Source: Brevundimonas sp. Root1279
GTDB lineage: Bacteria; Pseudomonadota; Alphaproteobacteria; Caulobacterales; Caulobacteraceae
Reading direction: 5' to 3'
Length of the DNA: 64,000 nucleotides
Assembly: GCF_001425945.1 (NCBI RefSeq)
Contig: NZ_LMEB01000004.1
Span: 482,537-546,536, forward strand
In this document: piece by piece, positions 7,754 through 16,157 of the stretch
How the letters are laid out: each line of letters starts with the position of its first letter
Numbering within the stretch: the stretch's first letter is position 1
The notes under the pieces: model-generated
Databases searched by the model: none
Seen by the model: only the letters and a program-made list of their open reading frames with translations
Told to the model about the DNA's origin: nothing
Translations under genes and position numbers: made by a program

Positions 7754-8326
7754 ATGACGCTGCCGAGCGCGCCGTTCGAGGTACCTGACGCCGCCTCCGA
7801 ACCTGAGCGAGATGCTCCGGCCGGCATTGTGGATCGGCACTGCTGGCGCGAGGCGGTGACCCGCAAGATCCCCTCCCTGCGCGCTTTCGCCTGGTCACTG
7901 TCACGCAACAGCGCCGACGCCGACGACCTGGTGCAGGAGACCCTGACCAAGGCCTGGACCTACCGCGACCGGTTCGAGGCCGGGACCAACCTCAGGGCGT
8001 GGCTGTTCACGATCCTGCGGAACTCCTGGTACTCGTCCGTGGCCAAGCGCAGCCGCGAGATCGCCGATGAAGAGGGTCGCCACGCAGCGCGCCTGACGGC
8101 CGAGGGCAGCCAGGAATGGACCGTCGAGCTGCACGCGCTGAAGGTCGCCCTGGACGATCTGCCGCCGGAGCATCGCGAGGCCATCGTCATGGTCGGGGCG
8201 GCCGGCCTGTCCTACGAGGAGGCAGCCGAGATCGCAGGCTGCGCCCTGGGGACCATCAAGAGCCGCGTAAACCGCGCCCGTAATCGTCTCGCCGAAGCGA
8301 TGGACATGCCACGCGGCGCGTACTGA
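7754..8326 (+). CDS. EcfG-family general stress sigma factor (SigT/SigU-like)
   Basis: The 190-residue protein has sigma region 2 (LRAFAWSLSRNSADADDLVQETLTKAW, followed by GTNLRAWLFTILRNSWYS) and region 4 (LPPEHREAIVMVGAAGLSYEEAAEIAGCALGTIKSRVNRARN). This is the pattern of the EcfG group, which drives the general stress response through the PhyR-NepR partner switch. The frame is open far upstream, but the promoter at 7672-7696 excludes earlier starts. ATG 7754 gives the normal family length. A NepR-like gene converges from the other strand with only 2 bases between the stops. PhyR is not in the window. This may be the primary sigma or a secondary paralog. Confidence 0.9.
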   Translation: MTLPSAPFEVPDAASEPERDAPAGIVDRHCWREAVTRKIPSLRAFAWSLSRNSADADDLVQETLTKAWTYRDRFEAGTNLRAWLFTILRNSWYSSVAKRSREIADEEGRHAARLTAEGSQEWTVELHALKVALDDLPPEHREAIVMVGAAGLSYEEAAEIAGCALGTIKSRVNRARNRLAEAMDMPRGAY

Positions 8327-8328
8327 GG

Positions 8329-8487
8329 TCAGGACCGGGGTTCCCCGGCGTCCTCCGGTTCTCCAGCCAATTTGTCGATCAGGGCGTCGATGACATCCGG
8401 CACCGGCTGGGCCTCGATGTGCCGGAACGCGTCCTGCAGGACATCGTCGACCGACGCCTTAGGCGTGAGTTTGCGCGCTTGGGTCAT
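8329..8487 (-). CDS. NepR-like anti-sigma factor
   Basis: A 52-codon frame runs from ATG 8487 to TGA 8329-8331, with a CAGGAA ribosome site upstream. The centre of the product, VDDVLQDAFRHIEAQPVP followed by DVIDALIDKLAG, matches the NepR core (two short helices joined by an E-x-PVP-type link). NepR proteins of about 60 residues bind EcfG sigma factors and release them when phosphorylated PhyR takes NepR away. In most alphaproteobacteria nepR lies in the same operon upstream of ecfG. Here it is convergent with the sigma gene and sits 66 bases below ltaE. No EcfG promoter precedes it, so it may be read from the mscS-ltaE transcript. Confidence 0.75.
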   Translation of the reverse strand: MTQARKLTPKASVDDVLQDAFRHIEAQPVPDVIDALIDKLAGEPEDAGEPRS

Positions 8488-8553
8488 CGGTGTTCCTGTC
8501 GCCCCCCGACAGACCGACCCCTTAAATTACGGGATCGACTTGGCTTCGCCGTA

Positions 8554-9567
8554 TCAGAGAGACCGGATCGCGTCCAGAACGGCGTCGACCGCGTCCTCGG
8601 TCGTCGCCCAGGAGCAGACGAACCGAACCGAGCCGTCATCGAAGCGGTAGCAGGCCCAGCCCGCCTCGTTCAGGCGCTGGTGAGCGATGGGCGGCATGCG
8701 CACGAAGACGGCGTTGGCCTCCACCGGATGGGCGAGGACGAAGTTGGTGCCGGTCTCGATACCCTCCGCCAGGCGCTGGGCCATGCGGTTGGCGTGGGCG
8801 GCGCCGTCCTCCCAAGCGTTGCTCTCCAGCAGACCCAGGAAGGGCGCAGCCAGGAAGCGAGCCTTGGACGCCGTCTGTCCCGCCTGTTTCAACCGGTTGT
8901 CGATGCGACGCGCCAGCGACTTGTCGAACATCACGATGGCCTCGGCGCAATTGGCCCCGGCCTTGGCCCCGCCGAACACCAGCAGGTCCACGCCCAGCCG
9001 CGCGATCTGCGTCAGGTCGAAACCGGCCGCCGCCGCATTGGCCAGCCGCGCCCCGTCCAGATGCACGCCATAGCCCTTCAGCTTCACCGGCTCGATCAGA
9101 TGGCGCAATTCCTCCTCGGTGTAGACCGTTCCGTACTCGGTCGACTGGGTCAGGCTGAGGGCGGCGGGCGGCTGGCGATGGCCGACCTCGGGTTCCTCCA
9201 GCGCCTCGCGCAGAGACAGGGGATCGATCTTGCCGGAAAAGCCCGGCAGGCCGACCAGGCCGACACCCTGCCCGAAATAGCCGGGCGCGCCGGTCTCGTC
9301 GGTGCAGACGTGGGCGGCGTGGTGCGCCAGCACCGCCTCGTGCGGCCAGGCCAGCATGGACAGGCAGATGGCGTTGGCCGCGGTACCCGAGAAGACGAAG
9401 CGGATCTCGGCGTCGGCGTCGAGGCGGCGGCGAATCTGGTCGGCGGCCCGCGTCGTGACGTCGTCCGCACCATAGGCGCGCGCATAGCCGTCATTGGCGT
9501 CGACGATCGCCTGCAGCGCCGCCGGCGCCATCCCGGCGGTGTTATCGGATCCGAAATCGTAACGCAT
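8554..9567 (-). CDS. ltaE: Low-specificity L-threonine aldolase, PLP-dependent
   Basis: The 337-residue fold-type I PLP enzyme should cleave L-threonine or L-allo-threonine to glycine and acetaldehyde in the cytosol. Visible markers are the N-terminal YDFGSDNTAG, the FSGTAANA cofactor turn, the VHLDGARL Asp (D171, binds the pyridine nitrogen), and the Schiff-base lysine K202 in VFGGAKAGANCAE. Length matches the bacterial LtaE family. The ATG lies 3 bases after the mscS stop, so the two are an operon, with the NepR-like gene next downstream. Confidence 0.9.
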   Translation of the reverse strand: MRYDFGSDNTAGMAPAALQAIVDANDGYARAYGADDVTTRAADQIRRRLDADAEIRFVFSGTAANAICLSMLAWPHEAVLAHHAAHVCTDETGAPGYFGQGVGLVGLPGFSGKIDPLSLREALEEPEVGHRQPPAALSLTQSTEYGTVYTEEELRHLIEPVKLKGYGVHLDGARLANAAAAGFDLTQIARLGVDLLVFGGAKAGANCAEAIVMFDKSLARRIDNRLKQAGQTASKARFLAAPFLGLLESNAWEDGAAHANRMAQRLAEGIETGTNFVLAHPVEANAVFVRMPPIAHQRLNEAGWACYRFDDGSVRFVCSWATTEDAVDAVLDAIRSL

Positions 9568-9570
9568 GGC

Positions 9571-10452
9571 CTAGTCCGCGGCAGCCGGCGCAATGGTCCC
9601 GGCCTGGAAGGTGTTGGGAAGCACGACGCCGGCCCGGTCGAGGGCCCGCTTCGCAGCCAGGATCACCTCAGGCTTGGCTGCGCCGTAATCTGACGTCTTC
9701 ACCCATGCGTGCAAGGTGATCTCGATGACATTGTCCTTGAAGGCGGTGATTTCCGCCGTCGGCGCCGGATCGGCCAGTACATCCTCCACGCCGGCGGCGG
9801 TCTTGATCAGCACGGTGAAGGCCTTGTCCAGGTCGGTGTCGTAGCGGACGTTGAAGGCCGCATCGATGCGTCGGCGACGATAGGCCGTCCGCGTGACGAT
9901 GAAGTCGCTCAGGATCTTGCTGTTGGGCGCGGTCACCCGTCGGTTGTCGAAGGTGGCGATCTCGGTGATGAACAGGTCGAGCCGCTTCACCACGCCCTGG
10001 AACGGCCCGATCTCGACCTGGTCGCCGACCCGATAGGGCCGCAGGATCAACAGCAGGACGCCCGCCGCCACGTTCGACAGCGCGCCCTGCAGCGCGAGGC
10101 CGACCGCCAGGGAGGCGGCGCCTAGGACGGCGATGATCGAGGTGGTCTGAACGCCGAGACGCTGAAGCACCGCGATCAGGCCGATGATCAGGATGGTCCA
10201 CCGGACCACCGCGCCGAGGAAGCCCGGCAGCGTGGCGTCGTTACGGTTCGACTTGAGCCGTCCCAGCGCCCGCACGACGATCTGCGACAACCAGCGCGAC
10301 GCCACCCAGGCGGCGATCAGGATCAGCGCGGCGACGACCAGATTCACGGCGAGGTCGCCGAGCATGTCGATCAGCTTGGCCGCCAGGACGGCGTCGTAGC
10401 GAAGGTCGGGAACGGCGAGTTTGCCCGCGAGCGTGGTCGAGTCTGAAATCAT
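9571..10452 (-). CDS. Small-conductance mechanosensitive channel, MscS family
   Basis: The 293-residue inner-membrane protein has about three transmembrane helices in its first 130 residues. The pore-lining TM3 is Gly/Ala-patterned (VLGAASLAVGLALQGALSNVAAGV), and a beta domain follows (RPYRVGDQVEIGPFQGVVKRLDLFITEIATFDNRRVTAPNS). The C-terminal alpha/beta vestibule follows. These channels open under membrane tension and release solutes after osmotic down-shock. Length and motifs match E. coli-type MscS. It is the first gene of a probable mscS-ltaE-nepR-like transcript. Confidence 0.9.
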   Translation of the reverse strand: MISDSTTLAGKLAVPDLRYDAVLAAKLIDMLGDLAVNLVVAALILIAAWVASRWLSQIVVRALGRLKSNRNDATLPGFLGAVVRWTILIIGLIAVLQRLGVQTTSIIAVLGAASLAVGLALQGALSNVAAGVLLLILRPYRVGDQVEIGPFQGVVKRLDLFITEIATFDNRRVTAPNSKILSDFIVTRTAYRRRRIDAAFNVRYDTDLDKAFTVLIKTAAGVEDVLADPAPTAEITAFKDNVIEITLHAWVKTSDYGAAKPEVILAAKRALDRAGVVLPNTFQAGTIAPAAAD

Positions 10453-10495
10453 GAGCCGGGTCTAACGCCTGATCGGCGGATTGGAACCCCGAAGC

Positions 10496-12190
10496 TCAGC
10501 CGATCGCCCGCGACAGACGGCCGCCGCCGCTCTCGATCGCGTCCAGCAGGTCCATCACATCGCCGATGGTGTTGGCCTCTCGCGCCGGCTTGTCCCAGCG
10601 GATGCGGCTGACGCGCGGGAAACGCATGGCGACGCCCGACTTGTGCCGCGTCGAACGGTTCAGCCCTTCGAAGGCGATCTCCAGCACCAGGCCGAAGTCC
10701 CGCTCGGCCCGCACCGATCGCACCGGCCCGAACCGCTCGATGGTGTGATCGCGCACGAACTTGTCGAGTTGCTTCAACTCCTCGTCGGTGAAGCCGAAAT
10801 AGGCTTTCCCTACCGGGGTCAGCGCCCCCTCCTCCGTCCAGACGCCGAAGGTGTAGTCGGAATAGAAGCTCGATCGCTTCCCGTGTCCCCGCTGGGCGTA
10901 CATCAGCACCGCATCGATGACGTGCGGATCGCGCTTCCACTTGAACCACGGCCCCTTCGGCCGCCCGGCCAGGTAGGGGCTGTCCCAGCGCTTCAACATC
11001 AGCCCCTCGGCCGCCGCCCCGACGGGCGGGTCCGCACGCAGGCGCGCCAGCTCGTCCCAGTCGGCGTAGGGCACCACAGGCGACAGATGAAGTCGCTCCC
11101 CGCCTCCGCCCTCGACCAGCGCCACCAGTCGTCGCCGCCGCTCGACCAGCGGCAGCGCGCGCAGGTCCTCGCCGGACTCGGCCAGCAAATCATAGGCGAC
11201 GATCGCCGCGGGATGGGCGGCCATCATCTTCGCGTCGACCGTCTTGCGGTTCAGCCGCTGCTGCAGGTCGCCGAAGGGCGCCACCGCCCCATCTCGCCAG
11301 ACCACCAATTCGCCATCCACCGCGCCCTCGAAGGCCAAGCCCTCCATCACGTCGGGAAAGGCGCCCGAAATCTCGTCGCCGGTGCGGGAGTACAGCCGCG
11401 CCGTCCCGCCTTCGCGCACCCCCTGCACGCGAATGCCGTCCCACTTCCATTCGGCGGCGTAGTCGGCGGGGTCCAGCTTGTCGAAGTCGACGGCCTCGTC
11501 GATGGCCACGGCCAGCATGACCGGCCGGAAGCGCCCGGGCGCGTCGGCGCTGGGCCGCTCTCCCCGCCCCTCGAGCCAGGCGAACAGGTCCGCATAGGGG
11601 GGCGTCAGCGCGTGCCACAGCTCCTCGATGTCGGAGGCGTCGACGGGCTCCAGCGGCGTGACGGCCTCGCCGCCCTCGGGATCAGGCGGCTCGGTGACGG
11701 CCGCCGGGCGGATCATCGCCGCCGCCGTCTTGGCCAGTCGCGCCGACAGGCCGACGCGCAGGCCCCCGGTCATCAGCTTGAGCAGGGCCCAACGGCCCTT
11801 GGGCTCCAGGGCGTCGAGCCAGCCTTCCAGCAGGGCCGCCACCTGTCCTCGCCCGGCCGTACGCAGCGCCTCGACGACTTCGGCCAGCTCGGGTTCGCGG
11901 TTGGGGCGGTGATCCGGATCGCGCGGCCAGATCAGGGCCACCGTCTCGGCCAGATCGCCGACATAGTCGTAGGACCAGCCGAACAGGATCGGATCGATCC
12001 GCGCCTCGACGGCCTTGCGGATCATCGCCGGCTTGGCGGCGTCGAACGTCAGGTCCCCGGTCAGCGCCGCCAGGGCCCATCCCCGGTCCGGGTCCGGGGT
12101 CGAGCGCAGATAGTCGCGCAGCAGCACCAGCTTGGCGTTGCGCGAGGCCGTCAGGGACAGGCGATCCAGCAGTTCGGCGAAGGCGCGCAT
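10496..12190 (-). CDS. ATP-dependent DNA ligase (cisplatin damage-response type)
   Basis: The 564-residue enzyme has an N-terminal helical DNA-binding region (1-200) and a nucleotidyltransferase core. The lysine nucleophile lies in WKWDGIRVQ near residue 249, followed by RTGDEIS and an FDGELVVW-like AVDGELVVW. A C-terminal OB domain is introduced by WFKWKRDP. This architecture is the proteobacterial ATP-dependent ligase usually linked to an exonuclease/MBL/helicase repair cluster. None of those partners is adjacent here. The frame is open 23 codons further, but the family starts at MRAFAELLDRL, and the upstream stretch overlaps the rcnB terminator hairpin. Confidence 0.9.
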   Translation of the reverse strand: MRAFAELLDRLSLTASRNAKLVLLRDYLRSTPDPDRGWALAALTGDLTFDAAKPAMIRKAVEARIDPILFGWSYDYVGDLAETVALIWPRDPDHRPNREPELAEVVEALRTAGRGQVAALLEGWLDALEPKGRWALLKLMTGGLRVGLSARLAKTAAAMIRPAAVTEPPDPEGGEAVTPLEPVDASDIEELWHALTPPYADLFAWLEGRGERPSADAPGRFRPVMLAVAIDEAVDFDKLDPADYAAEWKWDGIRVQGVREGGTARLYSRTGDEISGAFPDVMEGLAFEGAVDGELVVWRDGAVAPFGDLQQRLNRKTVDAKMMAAHPAAIVAYDLLAESGEDLRALPLVERRRRLVALVEGGGGERLHLSPVVPYADWDELARLRADPPVGAAAEGLMLKRWDSPYLAGRPKGPWFKWKRDPHVIDAVLMYAQRGHGKRSSFYSDYTFGVWTEEGALTPVGKAYFGFTDEELKQLDKFVRDHTIERFGPVRSVRAERDFGLVLEIAFEGLNRSTRHKSGVAMRFPRVSRIRWDKPAREANTIGDVMDLLDAIESGGGRLSRAIG

Positions 12191-12228
12191 GGAAACCCAA
12201 GGTGGAACAGGCCCTGCAAACGCGCAAA

Positions 12229-12254
12229 CGCCCCCGAGGTCTCCCTCGGGGGCG
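12229..12254 (-). terminator. Terminator after the RcnB-like gene
   Basis: A perfect 10-bp stem (CGCCCCCGAG) with a short loop lies between the RcnB-like stop and the ligase start. Read on the minus strand it is followed by TTTGCGCGTTTG. Confidence 0.65.
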
Positions 12255-12308
12255 CGCACGGCCCAGGCGACGTAGGGAGGGGAACCGCCTCCCGGACCGA
12301 ACCCGGCC

Positions 12309-12845
12309 TTAGTTGAACAGGCCCGCGATGACCGCGGTGATCAGACCGCCGGCGACCGCAGCCAAAACCACGTCATTGCCGCTGCGGACATACTGGTAGC
12401 CGTGCGGCGGCTGGCGCAGGCCATAGCGGCCGTAGTCGCGAACCACATACTGGTTCGACCGGTAGTAGGACGGCATCCGCTGGCCGTACGACCACTGGCG
12501 GGTCTGGTAGCCGCGCGGGGCGTAGTAGCGGCTCGGCGCATTGTATCGGCGCTCGGCGCGCTGCCAGCGGGCGTAGCTGCGCTGATCCTGGCGGTACTCG
12601 CGACGGTCGTCGCGGGCGTCCTGGCGGTGCTCGCGACGGTCGTCGCGGGCGTCCTGGCGGTGCTCGCGTCGATCCTCGCGGGCATCCTGACGATGCTCGC
12701 GACGGTCATCGCGGTCGTCACGACGGTCCTGACGGTCGTGGCGCTGTTCGTAGCCGCCGCGCGATTGCGCCTCGGCGGCGGAGGCCACGCCCAGCGAGGT
12801 CATCGCGATCGTGGCGGCGAGGGCGGCGGTGAGAGCCTTTTTCAT
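12309..12845 (-). CDS. RcnB-like periplasmic protein with Arg/Asp/His repeats
   Basis: The 178-residue protein has a Sec signal peptide (MKKALTAALAATIAMTSLGV, cut after AEA). A charged stretch built from 11-residue repeats of the type REHRQDARDDR follows, then a Tyr/Arg-rich region. The C-terminal RcnB signature ends in a hydrophobic GNDVVLAAVAGGLITAVIAGLF. RcnB in E. coli is a periplasmic nickel/cobalt homeostasis protein. Alphaproteobacterial members are numerous and mostly uncharacterised, so metal handling is only inferred. I choose the second ATG (12845) because the GGAGA ribosome site abuts the first. A TGAAC-N16-CGTT element lies at 12946-12922 on the same strand. Confidence 0.8.
   Translation of the reverse strand: MKKALTAALAATIAMTSLGVASAAEAQSRGGYEQRHDRQDRRDDRDDRREHRQDAREDRREHRQDARDDRREHRQDARDDRREYRQDQRSYARWQRAERRYNAPSRYYAPRGYQTRQWSYGQRMPSYYRSNQYVVRDYGRYGLRQPPHGYQYVRSGNDVVLAAVAGGLITAVIAGLFN
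12601..12699. repeat. 33-bp in-frame tandem repeat within the RcnB-like gene
   Basis: Three 33-bp units (12601-12633, 12634-12666, 12667-12699). The first two are identical and the third diverges. They encode successive 11-residue charged repeats. Decayed units continue on the high-coordinate side. Confidence 0.85.
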
Positions 12846-12985
12846 GAGAGTCATTCTCCAGATGCGGTCGATTGATCTCGACTTGCCCGCAATCTGGTCC
12901 CTGGCCCTTGAGCTGGGTCTGAACGGCTCTGCTCACCCGCCGTTCAGAACGGCGCCGCTTTTTGAACGTCAGTATTGCGCAGCCG

Positions 12986-14803
12986 TCAGGCCGCCGCGGC
13001 TTCCTGGTCCGTCTCGACCAGCGAACGCACGCCGGCCCGGCCCGCGCCGACGCGGTTCATCACCGTCGCGAGGGCGGCGAAATCGATGGGCTTGTTGAGG
13101 TAGGCGTCCGCCCCGGCCTCGAGACCGGCCTCGTGATCCTCAGTGCGAGCCGAGGCCGACAGGACGACGATCGGAGTGTCGCTGTTGACGCCGCCGCCGG
13201 CGCGGATGCCGCGTGTCGCGGTCAGGCCGTCCATCACGGGCATGTTCACGTCCATGATGATCAGGTCGAAGCGCTGCTCCGCCGCCATCTCGATCGCGAT
13301 CTGGCCGTTCTCGGCGGTGGCCGAGGTGTGCCCGGCCGAGCCCATCCAGGCTTCCAGGATCATGCGGTTGACCGGGTGGTCCTCGACCACCAGCACATTC
13401 AGGGCGCGGCCATCCTCGATTGCGGCGACGATCGGAGCCGCAGCCTCCTCGCGGGTCCACTCGACCACCTCGGCCTCGACCCGGAAGGTGAAGGTCGAGC
13501 CCTTGCCCACAGTCGATTCGACGGTGATGCCGCCGCCCATGATATTGGCCATGCGCTGCGAGATGGTCAGGCCCAGGCCCGTGCCGCCGAAGCGACGCGT
13601 CGACGAGGCGTCCACCTGGGTGAAGGGCTGGAACAGGCGCGCCAGATCCTCGGGCGCAATGCCGGCGCCGGAATCGGTGACGGCGAACTCGAAGCACACC
13701 CGGTCATCCGACACGCGCTGCGACCGAACCGTGTAGGTGACCTCGCCTCCGTCGGTGAACTTCACCGCATTGGACAGCAGGTTGTGGATCACCTGGCAGA
13801 CGCGCAGCGGATCGCCGCGCACGACCGACGGGGCCTCGCCTTCGAAGCGGGCGTTGAAGGTCAGACCCTTGGCCTCGGCCTGGGCCTGGAAGGGACCGGT
13901 GACCCGCTTGTGCAGGTCGTCCACGGCGACATCGACCACCTCGAAGGTCATCTTGCCCGCCTCGATCTTGGTCATGTCGAGGATGTCGTTCAGCAGGCTG
14001 AGCAGATTGTCGCCCGAGTTGCGGATGATCGACAGGTACTCGCGCTGGGTCGGCTCCAGCCGGGTCGCGCCGAGCAACTGGGCGGCGCCCAGGACGCCGT
14101 TCATCGGCGTGCGCAGTTCGTGAGAGATGACCCCCAGGAAGCTTGACTTGGCCTCGCTGGCGGCGTTGGCCCGGTCGCGCGCGGCCTCCAGCTCTTCGAT
14201 CAGGTGGGACTGGTGTTCCTGGAAGGCGCGAATGCGCTCTTCGCGCAGCATGGTCATCAGCACCAGCACGACCAGGCCGGCGGCGGTGAACGGAACCACG
14301 GCCAGGAAGGGCCAGAACAGGTCCGAGCCCCAGAGCGAGCCGGCGATGACCGTCGCGGCGAGGCTGTAGGGCGAAGAAATTACGACAGCCTGCTTGGGCG
14401 AGCTGCGCAGCTGGGCGAACACCAGCACATAGCCCGAGACCAGCAGGGTCATGGCCAGCGGCTGGCCGAAGGGGTGACCCGAGAACCAGGCCAGCAAGGG
14501 CGCGGTGGCCCAGGCGGCGGTGGTGGCGGTGGCGACGGCCGGGAAGACCAGACCCCAGCCCGCGCCGACGCGCTCGCTGATCCGCTTCTCGACAGCGCCG
14601 CGCACGGCGCCGGCGAGGATGGTGCCGAAGAACCAGACGGTGGCGGCGATCGGACCGACGACGGCCAGCAGGCCCACGGCCCAGCAGGCGATGATCATAT
14701 AGCGCAGGTACTGGGTCTGCAGGATCGCGCGCAGCGCCTGTGCGGCTTCGCCGGCGCGCGGCTCGCCCACCACTGGCTTGCTGATCCCGTCGGATTCCAC
14801 CAT
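12986..14803 (-). CDS. Membrane hybrid histidine kinase (HisKA-HATPase-REC)
   Basis: The 605-residue protein begins with about 190 residues holding four to six hydrophobic helices and no obvious periplasmic sensor loop, then a short coiled coil. The HisKA box FLGVISHELRTPMNG puts the phosphorylated His near residue 229. The ATPase has N (NLLSNAVKF), G1 (DSGAGIAPED) and G2 (GGTGLGLTIS) boxes. A C-terminal receiver carries LVVEDHPVNRMI and the acceptor Asp in IIMDVNMPVMDG. Hybrid kinases pass phosphate internally to their receiver and then to a phosphotransferase, which is not nearby. It appears to be a single-gene unit, and its signal is unknown. Confidence 0.92.
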   Translation of the reverse strand: MVESDGISKPVVGEPRAGEAAQALRAILQTQYLRYMIIACWAVGLLAVVGPIAATVWFFGTILAGAVRGAVEKRISERVGAGWGLVFPAVATATTAAWATAPLLAWFSGHPFGQPLAMTLLVSGYVLVFAQLRSSPKQAVVISSPYSLAATVIAGSLWGSDLFWPFLAVVPFTAAGLVVLVLMTMLREERIRAFQEHQSHLIEELEAARDRANAASEAKSSFLGVISHELRTPMNGVLGAAQLLGATRLEPTQREYLSIIRNSGDNLLSLLNDILDMTKIEAGKMTFEVVDVAVDDLHKRVTGPFQAQAEAKGLTFNARFEGEAPSVVRGDPLRVCQVIHNLLSNAVKFTDGGEVTYTVRSQRVSDDRVCFEFAVTDSGAGIAPEDLARLFQPFTQVDASSTRRFGGTGLGLTISQRMANIMGGGITVESTVGKGSTFTFRVEAEVVEWTREEAAAPIVAAIEDGRALNVLVVEDHPVNRMILEAWMGSAGHTSATAENGQIAIEMAAEQRFDLIIMDVNMPVMDGLTATRGIRAGGGVNSDTPIVVLSASARTEDHEAGLEAGADAYLNKPIDFAALATVMNRVGAGRAGVRSLVETDQEAAAA

Positions 14804-14891
14804 GCGCAGAAGCTCCCTCTCAACCCGCCGCGAACGCTAGGGACAAGAGCCTAAGACGAAGTGAACACTGACGCTTTCATGACAAACAACG

Positions 14892-15191
14892 TTATTTCAC
14901 GGCTTCGGCGGGGGTCAGGGCGCGAATCGACAGGGCGTGCACCGGGCCCGCGAGCTCGTCGCGCAACAGCGTGTTGACGGCGCGCTGGCGCTGCACCCGT
15001 CCCTGCCCTTCGAAGGCCGCTGCGACGACGACGATGTTGAAGTGACTTTCGCCGCCAGGCTTGGCGTCCATGCCGCCTTCGTGGTGGTGGCCGGCGTGCC
15101 GGGCGCTGTCGTCTTCGATCTCCAGACGCTCCGGAGACAGCCCGGTTGTGAGTTTTTCGCGAATAATCGTCGCGATCGGGCCTTCCGGCAT
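14892..15191 (-). CDS. bolA: BolA family protein
   Basis: The 99-residue protein starts at MPEGPIATIIREKLTTGLSP and shows the BolA core: a class II KH-like fold with ESHFNIVVVAAAFEGQGRVQRQRAVNTLL and a C-terminal VHALSIRALTPAE. The conserved His of the SHF motif can take part in iron-sulfur binding with monothiol glutaredoxins. A His-rich insert (HAGHHHEGG) precedes it. Longer upstream frames are non-coding. It is divergent from the J-domain gene, 45 bases between starts. This pairing is common in alphaproteobacteria, where cobS and cobT often follow. Confidence 0.92.
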   Translation of the reverse strand: MPEGPIATIIREKLTTGLSPERLEIEDDSARHAGHHHEGGMDAKPGGESHFNIVVVAAAFEGQGRVQRQRAVNTLLRDELAGPVHALSIRALTPAEAVK

Positions 15192-15236
15192 GCGCTTGTC
15201 CTTGTTGGCGTCCAATTCGACCCTACACTTCGGGCG

Positions 15237-15905
15237 ATGTCTTCTGCGTTTCAATACAAGCCGCGATTCAAGGATATGCGGATCAAGCCGCCCCGCCCCG
15301 AAGAGGAGGCGGCGGAGGCCGACGTCCTGCACCTGAAGCCCGGCGAGAAACCCTGCCAGTGGCCCGACTGCCGCCAGGCCGCCACGGCCCGGGCGCCGAA
15401 GTCGCGCGAGCAGCTGCACGAGTTCTACGACTTCTGTCAGCGCCACGCCGGCGAGTACAACAAGGGCTGGAATTTCTACGCCGGCATGACCGAGGGCGAG
15501 GTCCGCGCCGCCAAGGAAAACGAAGCCATGACCGGCGGCCGGCCCACGTGGGAGATGAAGGCCGGCAAGTTCACGCGCGAGGCCGCGGCCTTCGCCGCCA
15601 AGGTCGGCACGGCCAACAACACCGGAACCGGCTCGTGGCGCGACAGCTTCGGCCTGTTCGGACGCCGGACCAGCGAGCCCGCGCCGGGCGAGGTCGAGGG
15701 CCTGCGCCTCGGCAAGCTGGAGCGCACCGCCCTGGCCGACCTGGACCTCGACGTCCGCACCGACAAGAAGGCGATCAAGGTCCGCTACCACGAGCTCCTG
15801 AAGCGCTTCCACCCGGACCACAATGCGGGCGACCGCGGCGCCGAAGCCAAGCTCCAGCGCGTTATCAAGGCCTACAAGACGCTCAAGAAGGCGGGACTGG
15901 CCTAA
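15237..15905 (+). CDS. DnaJ-like protein with C-terminal J domain
   Basis: The 222-residue protein has an N-terminal region with a CQWPDC motif and a second Cys/His pair (FCQRH) that may bind metal. A central Ala/Lys-rich part follows, then a J domain at the C terminus with the Hsp70-activating HPD tripeptide in LKRFHPDHNAGDRGAE near residue 195. C-terminal J domains of this kind are typical of the alphaproteobacterial gene next to bolA and cobS. It is probably a co-chaperone for DnaK with a specialised client. Translation starts at ATG 15237. Confidence 0.88.
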   Translation: MSSAFQYKPRFKDMRIKPPRPEEEAAEADVLHLKPGEKPCQWPDCRQAATARAPKSREQLHEFYDFCQRHAGEYNKGWNFYAGMTEGEVRAAKENEAMTGGRPTWEMKAGKFTREAAAFAAKVGTANNTGTGSWRDSFGLFGRRTSEPAPGEVEGLRLGKLERTALADLDLDVRTDKKAIKVRYHELLKRFHPDHNAGDRGAEAKLQRVIKAYKTLKKAGLA

Positions 15906-15953
15906 CCCGCGAAGCGGGCGTCCGTTCGAGGGCCGCTTCGCGGCCGGTAGGTT

Positions 15954-16060
15954 GGTCGCAAAGAACACGAAGAAGGCACGAAGGGCGCAGCGGGACCGGC
16001 GCACTTGGCGCAAGTCCCTTCGTGTCCTTTGTGATCCCTTTGTGCCCTTCGTGACGAACC
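15954..16060. repeat. Intergenic inverted repeat built from ACGAAGG-type units
   Basis: The left arm (15954-15990) repeats the words ACGAAG and GGCACGAAGG. The right arm (16016-16060) carries their complements, CCTTCGTG and CCTTTGTG, ending in GACGAACC. The arms can pair imperfectly around a spacer of about 25 bases. The element fills most of the gap between the J-domain gene and ohr. Confidence 0.6.
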
Positions 16061-16157
16061 AGCACCGTCAAACTCATCCCCCGCTTCGCGGGAAGCGCTC
16101 ACTAGCGTTCGGCGCGCCCGGGCCTATCTCCAGGGCTCCCACCACAGGAGCCTCGCC

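Noticed and set aside
7145..8326. Sigma factor with a 200-residue N-terminal extension
   Set aside because: The extension lies over egtBD on the other strand and over the EcfG promoters; the normal family start is ATG 7754.
8488..8510. EcfG promoter for the NepR-like gene
   Set aside because: A GTTCC string exists at 8491-8495, but no AACG lies 16-17 bases away in the right direction outside the gene, so it is most likely part of the ribosome site.
12601..12720. CRISPR-like regular repeats
   Set aside because: The 33-bp units are contiguous with no spacers, are in frame with a signal-peptide-bearing protein, and no cas gene is near.
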